Assembly (NCBI GenBank): GCA_963851415.1
Contig: CAWKPF010000002.1
Span: 3,534,001-3,598,000, forward strand
Direction: 5' to 3'
Origin: CAWKPF01 sp963851415
GTDB lineage: Bacteria > Acidobacteriota > Thermoanaerobaculia > Multivoradales > Multivoraceae
Length of the DNA stretch: 64,000 nt
Position numbers and translations under genes: made by a program. Under the pieces are notes generated by a model. The model saw only the letters and a program-made list of their open reading frames with translations, made no database searches and was not told the origin of the DNA. Below are positions 52,430 through 61,086 of the stretch, in pieces; position 1 is the stretch's first letter, and every line of letters begins with the position of its first letter.

Positions 52430-54340
52430 ATGAACCGACTCCTTGCCGCTCTCCCCTGGACCTTGCTCTGCCTGTTGCCTCGGCCGATGATGTCTCAGAG
52501 CCCGGCGGCCCCAGGCACGGGAGCGGAGAGTCAACAGCCGGCGCAGGAGCAGACCCTCCAAACGAACGATCTGGGGCCGTTTGCCGGTACCTATGCCCGC
52601 TTCGCGGGCTCGCCCCGACCGGTCACGATCTCGGTCGACGGCGATCGTCTGGTGGCGCGCTCTCCCTCCGGCGGGGGCGAGCTCGAGCGTCACGACGAAG
52701 TCACCTTTCGCTTCATCCAGGGCCCCCAGGAGCTGACGTTCGTCCGGGGAGAGAACGGCGCCGAGACTGCGTACGACGGCTTCCGTCTGGGTCGGCCCGG
52801 AGCTTCCTCGTCGGGTGCGTTGTTTCGGCGCGTCGAACTGCTCGAGGCGGAGTACCGCGCGACGGCCGGGCAGATACGCCCGCACGCGCTCTCGGACGCC
52901 GTCTTGATGGGCGACCTCGTGGCGGCCCAGAGCCTGATCGCAGCCGGCGCCGACGCTCGAGAGCTCGACAATCGGCGCGGCATCGCCGGGAACAACGGGC
53001 GAAGACCTCTCCATTGGGCAGCACTGACCGATCGATCCGAGATGATCGAGCTCTTGCTCGATGCGGGGGCCGACATCGACGAGACCAACGTCTCCGGGTT
53101 TACGCCACTGCACCACGCGGCGGAGGCGAATGCACTCGAGGCCGCTGAGCTCCTGATCGCACGCGACGCGGACCTCGAGGTCGAGAACACGCGCGGCCAG
53201 ACCGCGCTGGCGATCGCCCTTCGCAGCCCGGGCAGTGCGGTGGCCGAGCGGATCCGGGCAGCGATGGAGGCGAAGAAGTGCCCGGAGGGTGGCTGCCCCG
53301 AGCCGAGCGCCGCCACGAGCGGGTACACGCCGCCGCCGAAGCTCGACGACGGGCTGGCGACCGCCACCCTGTCCGACGTCGGCGCACGCGAGGAGCTGGT
53401 GTATCGGCTCCTCGCCGACCTGGAGAGCGGGGTCTACCAGAACGTCGACAGCCTGCTCATCCTCGAGGAGGGCAAGCTGGTCGTCGAGCAGTACTACAAC
53501 GGTTGGACGGTGGACCGCGCCCATCCCATGCAGTCGGTCAGCAAGAGCGTGACCGGACTCCTGTTCGGCAGCGCTCTCCGACAGGGCCACATCGAGAGCC
53601 TCGAGGAGCCGATCGGCAAGTACCTGCCGGAGCAGGCGTCGCTGCTCGGGGGCGATCTCGCAGAGATCACCATCGAGGACCTGCTGACCATGTCGGCCGG
53701 CTTCGATTGGAACGAGCAGGATCCGCCCTACGGGCACCCGGACAACGTGCGTGGGCACGAGGTCTCGAGCGAGGACTCCGTTCAGTTCACGCTGTCCCGC
53801 CCTCATGTCAACGAACCGGGGGAAGTGTTCACCTACAGCGGAGGCTACGTGACGGTGGCCGGTGCCGTGCTGGTCAACGCCACCGGCGCCGACAGCGTGC
53901 TCGACTACTTCTCCGAGAGCACCTTGACCGAGCTGGGACTCGAGGGCCTGCACTGGTTCCAGCAACGAGACGGTCGCCAGAACACCGCAGGTGGCCTCAC
54001 CCTGAGGCCGCGGGACCTCGCCAAGATCGGTCAGCTCATGCTCGACGGTGGGGTCTGGCAGGGTGAGCGTCTGCTCGACGAAGAGTTCGTCGAGGCGTCG
54101 CTGTCGAAGCAGATCGAGCCGCCGGGCCCCTGGAACGAATACGGGTACTACTGGTGGGGACGGACCTTCGAGACCGAGAAGGGGAGCTACGCCGCGGACG
54201 CCGCGCTCGGCTGGGGAGGGCAGGAGCTGATCCTGGTGCCAGAGTTGGGACTCGTGGTGGTCTTCACTGCGACCAACTATCAGGCCCCGACGCCGACCGC
54301 GACCATCCTGGCCCACGTGATCCTGCCGGCGTTCGAGTAG
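52430..54340 (+). CDS. Secreted ankyrin-repeat/serine beta-lactamase-like fusion protein
   Basis: 636 residues. Signal peptide (about 1-24), an unknown beta domain (50-140), three ankyrin repeats (about 150-285; RRPLHWAALTDRSEMIELLL, GFTPLHHAAEANALEAAELL), then a class C beta-lactamase/esterase-type domain (about 310-636). Catalytic SxxK is S369-V-S-K372, the YxN position is YSG in VFTYSGGYV, and the C-terminal motif is around LGWGGQE. No amide hydrolase activity can be predicted; such domains are often esterases or D-aminopeptidases. The ankyrin repeats in a secreted serine hydrolase are an unusual combination. AGGATCC precedes the ATG. Confidence 0.83.
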   Translation: MNRLLAALPWTLLCLLPRPMMSQSPAAPGTGAESQQPAQEQTLQTNDLGPFAGTYARFAGSPRPVTISVDGDRLVARSPSGGGELERHDEVTFRFIQGPQELTFVRGENGAETAYDGFRLGRPGASSSGALFRRVELLEAEYRATAGQIRPHALSDAVLMGDLVAAQSLIAAGADARELDNRRGIAGNNGRRPLHWAALTDRSEMIELLLDAGADIDETNVSGFTPLHHAAEANALEAAELLIARDADLEVENTRGQTALAIALRSPGSAVAERIRAAMEAKKCPEGGCPEPSAATSGYTPPPKLDDGLATATLSDVGAREELVYRLLADLESGVYQNVDSLLILEEGKLVVEQYYNGWTVDRAHPMQSVSKSVTGLLFGSALRQGHIESLEEPIGKYLPEQASLLGGDLAEITIEDLLTMSAGFDWNEQDPPYGHPDNVRGHEVSSEDSVQFTLSRPHVNEPGEVFTYSGGYVTVAGAVLVNATGADSVLDYFSESTLTELGLEGLHWFQQRDGRQNTAGGLTLRPRDLAKIGQLMLDGGVWQGERLLDEEFVEASLSKQIEPPGPWNEYGYYWWGRTFETEKGSYAADAALGWGGQELILVPELGLVVVFTATNYQAPTPTATILAHVILPAFE

Positions 54341-54510
54341 GAGCCGCCCCAGAGAACACAGGGCGCCCGGTGCAGAGCCATGGCGACCTCGAACCGATCG
54401 GTCTCCGGGTCCGTAGCTACCGTGGAGTCCGGCGCGCTTCGGTGTCGAGAGACCTCGACACGGACACGGAGTTGTGCGGGGCGCAAACCTCGGGTTAGGA
54501 TCTTCCCGCC

Positions 54511-54927
54511 ATGGAACGTCGATTCTTCGCCATTCTCCTGATTCTAGTCGTCGGCCTCGGTCCTGCGAGTGTCGGCGCGAGCTGTCTGGTGGGCGGCTGC
54601 GCGATGGAATCGATGGCCGGGGTGGCTCCGGCCCCGCACTCGAGGGACCGATCCGCAGAGCACTCCAATGGGCACTGCGGCGAGGCGATCGCGGTCGAGA
54701 CCCGGTCTGCTCCACCGGTCTCGCTCGAGAACTGTTGTCGGACGATCGACGAAGAGAAGACGCTCGCGCTGTCCACGAGTCCCGTGGCGGGACCGACGGG
54801 GCTCGAGCCGACACCCGAAGCCGTGGCGGTCGGCAGGGATTCGATCGTGGCCCCCGCGATGGCTCGCGAGGCTCCACCCGGGAATCCGCCGGCGCTCTTC
54901 ACGCTCCACGCTGCCTTCCTGATTTGA
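54511..54927 (+). CDS. Small exported Cys/His protein at the head of a metal efflux operon
   Basis: 138 residues. A signal peptide (LLILVVGLGPASVGAS) is followed by CLVGGCAMESM, a His-containing linker (HSNGHCGEA), a Cys pair ENCCRTID and the C-terminal PPALFTLHAAFLI. Small proteins with a CC pair and a similar hydrophobic C-terminus are often found in front of CusC-like genes; their role is not known but metal binding is likely. It lies 76 bp from the TolC-like gene and shares its direction. AGGATC precedes the ATG. Confidence 0.65.
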   Translation: MERRFFAILLILVVGLGPASVGASCLVGGCAMESMAGVAPAPHSRDRSAEHSNGHCGEAIAVETRSAPPVSLENCCRTIDEEKTLALSTSPVAGPTGLEPTPEAVAVGRDSIVAPAMAREAPPGNPPALFTLHAAFLI

Positions 54928-55003
54928 GCTGACCCTCTGTGTCTTGACGGGGAGCCGCGATCGTCGCGGCGCCAACCGCCATTCATTCCAGAGGAGATGC
55001 TCG

Positions 55004-56467
55004 ATGATCCCGTTGCTCGGGTCCACCTGCAGGTGGACCGCCCTTCCCGACCCCGATTCCGTACTCAGAGACCGCCACCCCGGTCCGCACAGATCCCGTC
55101 GGTCCGGGTGGATCCCGGGACTGGCGATCACGGCCCTTTCTCTGCTCGGTCCAGCTCTGGCGGTCGCCGAGAGCTCCGACGCAGAGCCGACTCTCGAGTC
55201 GCAGGGAACACCTCCGAGCGAGGCGCTGCTCGCCCAGATCGAGCCGAGCGCCCTGAGGGAGCTGGCTCGGGAGGTTCTCGCCAGGAGTCCTCAGGTGGCC
55301 CGGGGGCGCCACTACGCCGACGCGGTGGCTGCCCTCGCCCCCCAGCGTGCGGCGCTTCCGGATCCGGTCGCTGGACTCACCTGGTTCGCGCTACCTCCGG
55401 AAACCCGGGTCGGCCCTCAGCGGGTCGGTGTGAGCCTTTCGCAGCGATTTCCCTGGGCCGGCAAACTGAAGCTGAGCGAGCGAGCGGCGCTGTGGGAAGC
55501 GGTGGCGTCGCTGGGCGACCTCGAGCAGATGCGACTCGATCTGATCACCGAAGTGCGACGCCTGTTCTACGAGCTGGCGTTTCTGCGCGAGCACGAGTCC
55601 ATCCTGCGCAGCGAGCGGCTGACCCTCGAGCGCTTCGAGGAGACGGCCCGCGCTCGCTACAGCGCGGGGGCGGGACTTCAGCAGGAGATCCTGCGCATCC
55701 AGGCCCAGATCACCCGCACCGACGAGCGCCTCCTGATGTTGCGCGAGCGGCGATCCGAGCTCGGGTCGCGGCTGAATCGGTTGCGCGACCTACCGGCCTC
55801 GGCACCCCTGCCCGAGGCGTCTCTACCGACACCGCGGGCGCTCGATCTCGACGTAGAAGATCTGCGTCGCAGGGCCTTCCACACTCGCCCTGACCTCAGT
55901 GCCGACCAGGCCCGCATCGAGCAGGCCAAGCAGAAGGTGGAGCTGGCGCGCAAGGACAAGAAGCCCGACTTCAACGTCAGCCTCGGCTACACGTGGGTCG
56001 AGCGTCGTCAGGATCAGGCCGGACAGATCAATCCTCCGGAGGACAACGGTCAGGACATCTTGTCGCTTTCCGGCGCGGTCAACCTGCCGGTGCATCGAGG
56101 CCGCCTCGAGGCCGGTCTCGAAGGAGCCTTGTCGATGCAGTACGCCTCCCAGGAGGCGCAACGTGGCCGCATGGCGGAGATCAGCAGTGCCGTCGGTGAC
56201 CTGGTGACTCGCGTGCCGATGTTGCAGGAGCACTGGACGCTCCTCGACGGGGTGTTGGCACTCCAGGCGCGGGAAGCCCTGAGCTCGGCCGAGACCGCCT
56301 ACACCACCGGCAACCTGAACGCCGTAGATCTCCTCGACGCGGAAGTGGTGATGCTGGAGGTGCGAATGGGCGTCGCCCGCACGGCGACAGATTGGGCGAT
56401 TGCCGTGGCGCAGCTCGACGGAGCGGTGGCGATGGCCGTCGAGAGAATCGGAGACGATCATGAATGA
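55004..56467 (+). CDS. TolC-family outer membrane efflux protein (CusC-like)
   Basis: 487 residues. A rather long N-terminus with a signal segment (GLAITALSLLGPALAVAES, about 38-56) leads into two repeats of the OEP fold: AREVLARSPQVARGRHYAD with GVSLSQRFPWAGKLKL, and RPDLSADQARIEQAKQKVEL with SLGYTWVERR and NLPVHRGRLEAG. Long coiled-coil helices are at about 160-270 and 390-470. It forms the outer-membrane channel of the CusBA complex encoded next. The start at 55004 has GAGGAGATG upstream. Its stop overlaps the adaptor start by eight bases. Confidence 0.9.
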   Translation: MIPLLGSTCRWTALPDPDSVLRDRHPGPHRSRRSGWIPGLAITALSLLGPALAVAESSDAEPTLESQGTPPSEALLAQIEPSALRELAREVLARSPQVARGRHYADAVAALAPQRAALPDPVAGLTWFALPPETRVGPQRVGVSLSQRFPWAGKLKLSERAALWEAVASLGDLEQMRLDLITEVRRLFYELAFLREHESILRSERLTLERFEETARARYSAGAGLQQEILRIQAQITRTDERLLMLRERRSELGSRLNRLRDLPASAPLPEASLPTPRALDLDVEDLRRRAFHTRPDLSADQARIEQAKQKVELARKDKKPDFNVSLGYTWVERRQDQAGQINPPEDNGQDILSLSGAVNLPVHRGRLEAGLEGALSMQYASQEAQRGRMAEISSAVGDLVTRVPMLQEHWTLLDGVLALQAREALSSAETAYTTGNLNAVDLLDAEVVMLEVRMGVARTATDWAIAVAQLDGAVAMAVERIGDDHE

Positions 56468-57947
56468 GAAGAACGCGACGTCCGCGCGAAGGCGAACCAC
56501 GATCCTGGTCCTGACAGCGCTGATCGCTGGCGGAGCGCTCGGAGTTCTCGGGATGGTGGTGGGCCAGTACTTCGCGCAGCGCGGTGTGCAAACGCACGAC
56601 CATGGCGAAGAGGGGACTCTCTGGACCTGCAGCATGCACCCGGAGATCCTGGCCGAGGCGCCAGGCAAATGTCCGATCTGCAGCATGGACCTGGTGAAGG
56701 TGGATCCGGCTCAGCGAGAGGCCACGAGCATGTCGGTGGGCGAGGCGAACGGGGAGCGGGAGATTCTCTTCTACCGCAACCCGATGGATGCGACGATCAC
56801 GTCGCCCGTGCCGATGCAGGACGAGATGGGAATGGACTACGTGCCGGTCTATGCGGACCAGGCAACGGCCGCTACGGTGTCGGGGTCGGCGGTCGTCACT
56901 CTCAATCCGGGCATGGTGCAGAACATGAACGTGCGGACCAACCTGGTCGAACGTCGTGATCTGCGCCACCCGATTCGCACCGTCGGCTATCTCGACTACG
57001 ATCCTGAGCGCATGGTGACGGTCACCACCAAGTACTCGGGCTGGGTGGAGCGTGTCTATGTGAACTATGTCGGACAGCCGGTGGAGCCCGGGGAGCCGCT
57101 GTTCGAGGTCTACTCCCCCGAACTGGTGCAGACCGAGCAGGAGATGCTTGCCGCGAAGCGCTACGCGCAGCAGATGGGGAATGCGTCGGAGGATGCGCGC
57201 ATCCGTGCACAGGCGTTGGTCGATGCGGCGAGGGAGCGACTGGGCTACTGGGACATCGCGCCGGAGCAGATCGACCAGCTCGAGAGAACGGGCGAGGTGT
57301 TCCGAACCCTGACGGTGGTAGCCCCCGCGGGGGGACTGGTGATGAAGCGGATGGCGGGGCTCGGCGGGATGGCGATCCAGCCCGGAATGGAGATCTTTCA
57401 CATTGCCGATCTCTCTTCGCTGTGGCTTCTGGTCGAGGTGTTCGAGGACCAGGTGAGCTGGGTATCCGAGGGAACGCCCGCCGAGATCGAGCTGAGCTAC
57501 TTCCCGGGCGAGAGCTTCCGGGGCGCCGTGCGCTTCATCGAGCCCGAGTTCGACGAAGCGACGCGGACTCTGCGTGTCCAGATCGAGGTGCCGAACCCGA
57601 GCGGCAAGCTGCGTAAGGGAATGTTCGCCACCGTGAAGTTCGATCCGGTGGCGGTTCGCGATGCCGTTGTGGTGCCCCAGGAGGCCGTGCTGCGAACCGG
57701 CCAGCGGAGCGTTGTCATCGTCGACCAGGGGAAGGGGAGGTTCGCGCCCCAGGAGGTCCAGATCGGGCATGCGTCGGAGGGCTACCTCGAAATCCTCTCC
57801 GGACTCGAGCCCGGACAGTCGGTCGTGACCTCGGCTCAGTTCCTGCTCGACTCGGAGTCCCGATTGCGCGAGGCAGTACAGAAGATGATCGACTCCCGGC
57901 GACGAGAGGGCTCTCCGACGGAGAGGTCCGCGGCGCCCGTCCACTGA
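56460..57947 (+). CDS. cusB: CusB-like RND efflux adaptor with two heavy-metal-binding domains
   Basis: 495 residues. One N-terminal membrane anchor (about 14-36), then two metal-binding modules: WTCSMHPEI...PGKCPICSMDL (55-80) and FYRNPMDATITSPVPMQDEM with GMDYVPVY (about 104-133). The adaptor body follows: beta-barrel and lipoyl halves around a hairpin of about 100 residues (GWVERVYVNYVGQPVEPG, LVMKRMAGLGGMAIQPGMEI, FATVKFDPVAVRDAVVVPQEAV). The first module resembles the CopP/CusF-type 'YHS-like' domain. It collects Cu(I)/Ag(I) in the periplasm and passes it to CusA. It is coupled to tolC-like (8-bp overlap) and lies 10 bp from cusA. Confidence 0.93.
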   Translation: MNEKNATSARRRTTILVLTALIAGGALGVLGMVVGQYFAQRGVQTHDHGEEGTLWTCSMHPEILAEAPGKCPICSMDLVKVDPAQREATSMSVGEANGEREILFYRNPMDATITSPVPMQDEMGMDYVPVYADQATAATVSGSAVVTLNPGMVQNMNVRTNLVERRDLRHPIRTVGYLDYDPERMVTVTTKYSGWVERVYVNYVGQPVEPGEPLFEVYSPELVQTEQEMLAAKRYAQQMGNASEDARIRAQALVDAARERLGYWDIAPEQIDQLERTGEVFRTLTVVAPAGGLVMKRMAGLGGMAIQPGMEIFHIADLSSLWLLVEVFEDQVSWVSEGTPAEIELSYFPGESFRGAVRFIEPEFDEATRTLRVQIEVPNPSGKLRKGMFATVKFDPVAVRDAVVVPQEAVLRTGQRSVVIVDQGKGRFAPQEVQIGHASEGYLEILSGLEPGQSVVTSAQFLLDSESRLREAVQKMIDSRRREGSPTERSAAPVH

Positions 57948-57957
57948 GGAAGAAGCC

Positions 57958-60900
57958 ATGCTCGAGAAGATCATCGCGTGGTCGCTTCGCAACCAGTTCC
58001 TCGTCGTCGTGGCGGCAGTCCTCGCGGTGCTCGGTGGGCTCTTGGCCATTCGAGAGACGAAAGTCGATGCGATTCCCGATCTCTCCGACGTGCAGGTCAT
58101 CGTGTTCACCGAGTTCCCGGGACAGGATCCCCGTGTCGTCGAGGACCAGGTCACGTACCCGATCACATCGAAGATGCTCTCGGTGCCTTTTGCCAAGACG
58201 GTCCGAGGCTATTCCTTCTTCGGCCTCTCCTTCGTCTACGTCATCTTCGACGACGGTACCGATCTCTATTGGGCACGGTCTCGTGTCCTGGAGTATCTCT
58301 CGGGCCTGAGCGCGGATCTACCCGCCGGTGTGTTACCCGAGTTGGGCCCCGACGCCACGGGAGTCGGCTGGGCGTTTGCCTACGTTCTGAACTCGGACCG
58401 GAGAAACCTCGACGAGTTGCGCTCGCTCCAGGACTGGTACCTGCAGTACGGGCTCAGCGCGGTCGAAGGAGTCTCGGAGGTGGCCTCGATCGGAGGGTTC
58501 GTGCGCCAGTACCAGGTCGAGATCGATCCAGTTCGTCTGCGTGCCTACCGACTCTCGGTGGCCCGAATCAAGAGCGCGATCCAGGAGTCGAACATCGATG
58601 TCGGAGGTCGCTTGATCGAGATGGCCGAGCGCGAGTACATGGTGCGCGGACGAGGCTACATCAGGGGCGTCGCGGACCTCGAGAACGTCGTGCTGGGGAC
58701 GGCAGCGGGCGGCGTGCCGATTCTGCTCGCGGACGTCGCGAACGTGTCGATCGGGCCGGAGATCCGACGAGGGCTGGCCGAGTGGAACGGAGAGGGTGAA
58801 ACGGTCGGAGGCATCGTGGTCGTGCGCTCCGGTGCCGACACGCTCGAGACCATCGAGCGGGTCCGAGAGCGACTCGACGAGCTGAAGGTGGGCCTCCCCG
58901 AGGACGTCGAGATCTCCGTCGCCTATGACCGTACCCCGTTGATCGAGAGCTCGATCGAGACGTTGACCAGAACCCTGTTCGAGGAGTTCATCGTCGTTTC
59001 GATCGTCTGTCTGATCTTCCTCTTTCACTTTCGCTCGGCGCTGGTGCCGATTCTCTCGATTCCGCTCTCGATCCTGCTCGCGTTCATCCTCATGCGGATT
59101 CAGGGCCTGGGCGCCAACATCATGTCGTTGGGCGGGATCGCGATCTCCATCGGCGTACTCGTGGATGCCTCGATCATCATGGTCGAGAACGCCCACAAGC
59201 ACTACGAAGAGCGCAAGGAGGGGGTCAGTCACTTCGAGATCATCCGACGTTCGGCCCAGGAGGTCGGGCCGACGCTGTTCTTCACACTGCTCGTGATCAC
59301 GACGTCGTTTCTCCCGATCTTCACCCTTCAGGCACAGGAGGGGCGACTCTTCAAACCCCTCGCCTTCACGACGACCTATTCGATGGCGATGGCCTCGATC
59401 GTCGCGATCACCGTCGTTCCAGTGCTCATGCTGTGGTTCGTGCGCGGCAGGATCCGCAGCGAGGAGAGCCATCCCATCTCGCGACTGCTGCGTTTTGTCT
59501 ACACCCCGGTGCTCAACCTGGCCCTGCGTTTTCGCTGGCTGGTGATCGTCCTGATGATCGCCGTTCTCGCGGTGACCTGGATTCCCCTTCGGCGCATCGG
59601 CTCGGAGTTCATGCCGCCGCTGTGGGAGGGAGATCTGCTCTACATGCCCACGACGTTTCCCGGTGTGTCGATTACCAAGGCCAAGGAGATTCTCCAGCAG
59701 ACCGACCAGATCATTCGCACCTTCCCGGAGGTCGAGTCGGTGTTCGGCAAGGTGGGCCGCGCGGAAACGGCCACCGACCCGGCACCGCTCTCCATGATCG
59801 AGACCACGATCCGACTGAAGGATCCGAGCGAGTGGCGGGAGGGATTGACCAAGGAGGACCTGATCGAGGAGCTGGATCGGGCGGTGCGCCTCCCCGGCGT
59901 GACCAACGCCTGGACGATGCCGATCAAGACCCGCATCGACATGCTGTCGACCGGCATCAAGACTCCGGTCGGGATCAAGATCGCGGGCTCCGACCTGCAG
60001 GAGCTCCAGCGGCTCGCTGCCGAGGTCGAGGCGGTCGTCAAGCCGCTGCCCGGTACCCTCTCCGCCATCGCCGATCGCGTGATGGGAGGGAACTATCTCG
60101 ATTTCGACATCGATCGAGAGGCGGCGGCGCGGTTCGGCCTCACCGTCGGGGCGGTTCAGGACGTGATTCGCTCGGCCGTCGGCGGCATGAACGTGTCCTA
60201 CACCGTGGAGGGATTGGAGCGCTATCCGATCAACGTCCGCTACCCGCGCGAGCTGCGCGACACCCCCGAGGCCCTGGCTCAGGTTCTGGTGGCCACCCCG
60301 ACCGGAGCCCAGGTTCCGCTCGAACAGTTGGCTTCCATCGAGCTGCGAGAGGGCCCTCCCGGAATCAAGTCCGAAGGGGCTCGACCCAACGCCTGGGTCT
60401 ACGTCGATCTGGCCGGGATCGATGTCGGGAGCTGGGTGGAACGGGCGCGACGTGAGGTGGCCGAGCGGGTCGAGCTGCCGCCCGGCTACTCGCTCCTCTG
60501 GTCGGGACAGTACGAGTACATGCAGCGGGCCAGGTCCCGCTTGCTGCTGGTGGTACCGATCACCCTGGCCCTCGTCATCCTCATCCTGTACGCGCATCTG
60601 AGGTCGGTCGTCAAGGTCCTGCTCGTGCTCACCGCGATCCCGTTCTCGCTGGTCGGTTCGATCTGGCTGCTCGACCTTCTCGACTACAACTGGTCGGTGG
60701 CAGTGTGGGTCGGTGTGATCGCCCTGGCCGGACTGGCGACCGAGACGGGGGTGGTCATGCTGCTCTACCTCGATCTCGCCTGGGCTCGTTGGCAAGAAGA
60801 GGGGAGGCTCGTCACCTATTCTCAGCTGCGCGAGGCGGTCCAGTACGGCGCGGTGCAGCGCATCCGCCCCAAGATGATGACCGTCTCGGCGACCTTCTTC

Positions 60901-61086
60901 GGCCTGGTGCCGATCCTGCTCGCCACGGGAAGCGGATCGGACCTCATGGGGCGGATCGCCGCACCGATGGTCGCTGGGGTGTTCACCTCGTTCCTGGCGG
61001 AGCTGGTGGTGTTCCCCGCCATGTACTTCGTGTGGCGGAGCCGGGGGCTCGAGCGAGGACCGCTGTTCCTCGAGAGCGAGGGCTAG
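57958..61086 (+). CDS. cusA: CusA/CzcA-type heavy-metal efflux RND permease
   Basis: 1042 residues, 12 TM helices in two sets with two large periplasmic loops. Family marks include WSLRNQFLVVVAAVLAVLGG, DAIPDLSDVQVIVFTEFPGQ, VGWAFAYVLNSDRRNLDELR, SLGGIAISIGVLVDASIIMVE, RRIGSEFMPPLWEGDLLYMP and KTRIDMLSTGIKTPVGIKI. The Met positions in EFMPP, the SMIETT segment and RIDMLSTG fit the Cu/Ag methionine relay of CusA. It works as a proton-driven trimer with the CusB and CusC-like proteins. The gene ends the operon; the stop overlaps that of the convergent GH127-like gene by four bases. Confidence 0.95.
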   Translation: MLEKIIAWSLRNQFLVVVAAVLAVLGGLLAIRETKVDAIPDLSDVQVIVFTEFPGQDPRVVEDQVTYPITSKMLSVPFAKTVRGYSFFGLSFVYVIFDDGTDLYWARSRVLEYLSGLSADLPAGVLPELGPDATGVGWAFAYVLNSDRRNLDELRSLQDWYLQYGLSAVEGVSEVASIGGFVRQYQVEIDPVRLRAYRLSVARIKSAIQESNIDVGGRLIEMAEREYMVRGRGYIRGVADLENVVLGTAAGGVPILLADVANVSIGPEIRRGLAEWNGEGETVGGIVVVRSGADTLETIERVRERLDELKVGLPEDVEISVAYDRTPLIESSIETLTRTLFEEFIVVSIVCLIFLFHFRSALVPILSIPLSILLAFILMRIQGLGANIMSLGGIAISIGVLVDASIIMVENAHKHYEERKEGVSHFEIIRRSAQEVGPTLFFTLLVITTSFLPIFTLQAQEGRLFKPLAFTTTYSMAMASIVAITVVPVLMLWFVRGRIRSEESHPISRLLRFVYTPVLNLALRFRWLVIVLMIAVLAVTWIPLRRIGSEFMPPLWEGDLLYMPTTFPGVSITKAKEILQQTDQIIRTFPEVESVFGKVGRAETATDPAPLSMIETTIRLKDPSEWREGLTKEDLIEELDRAVRLPGVTNAWTMPIKTRIDMLSTGIKTPVGIKIAGSDLQELQRLAAEVEAVVKPLPGTLSAIADRVMGGNYLDFDIDREAAARFGLTVGAVQDVIRSAVGGMNVSYTVEGLERYPINVRYPRELRDTPEALAQVLVATPTGAQVPLEQLASIELREGPPGIKSEGARPNAWVYVDLAGIDVGSWVERARREVAERVELPPGYSLLWSGQYEYMQRARSRLLLVVPITLALVILILYAHLRSVVKVLLVLTAIPFSLVGSIWLLDLLDYNWSVAVWVGVIALAGLATETGVVMLLYLDLAWARWQEEGRLVTYSQLREAVQYGAVQRIRPKMMTVSATFFGLVPILLATGSGSDLMGRIAAPMVAGVFTSFLAELVVFPAMYFVWRSRGLERGPLFLESEG

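Noticed and set aside
58333..60795. 820-codon open frame opposite cusA
   Set aside because: Composition (D/H/R/Q-rich, no hydrophobic cores) is that of an antisense shadow; cusA is unambiguous on the plus strand.
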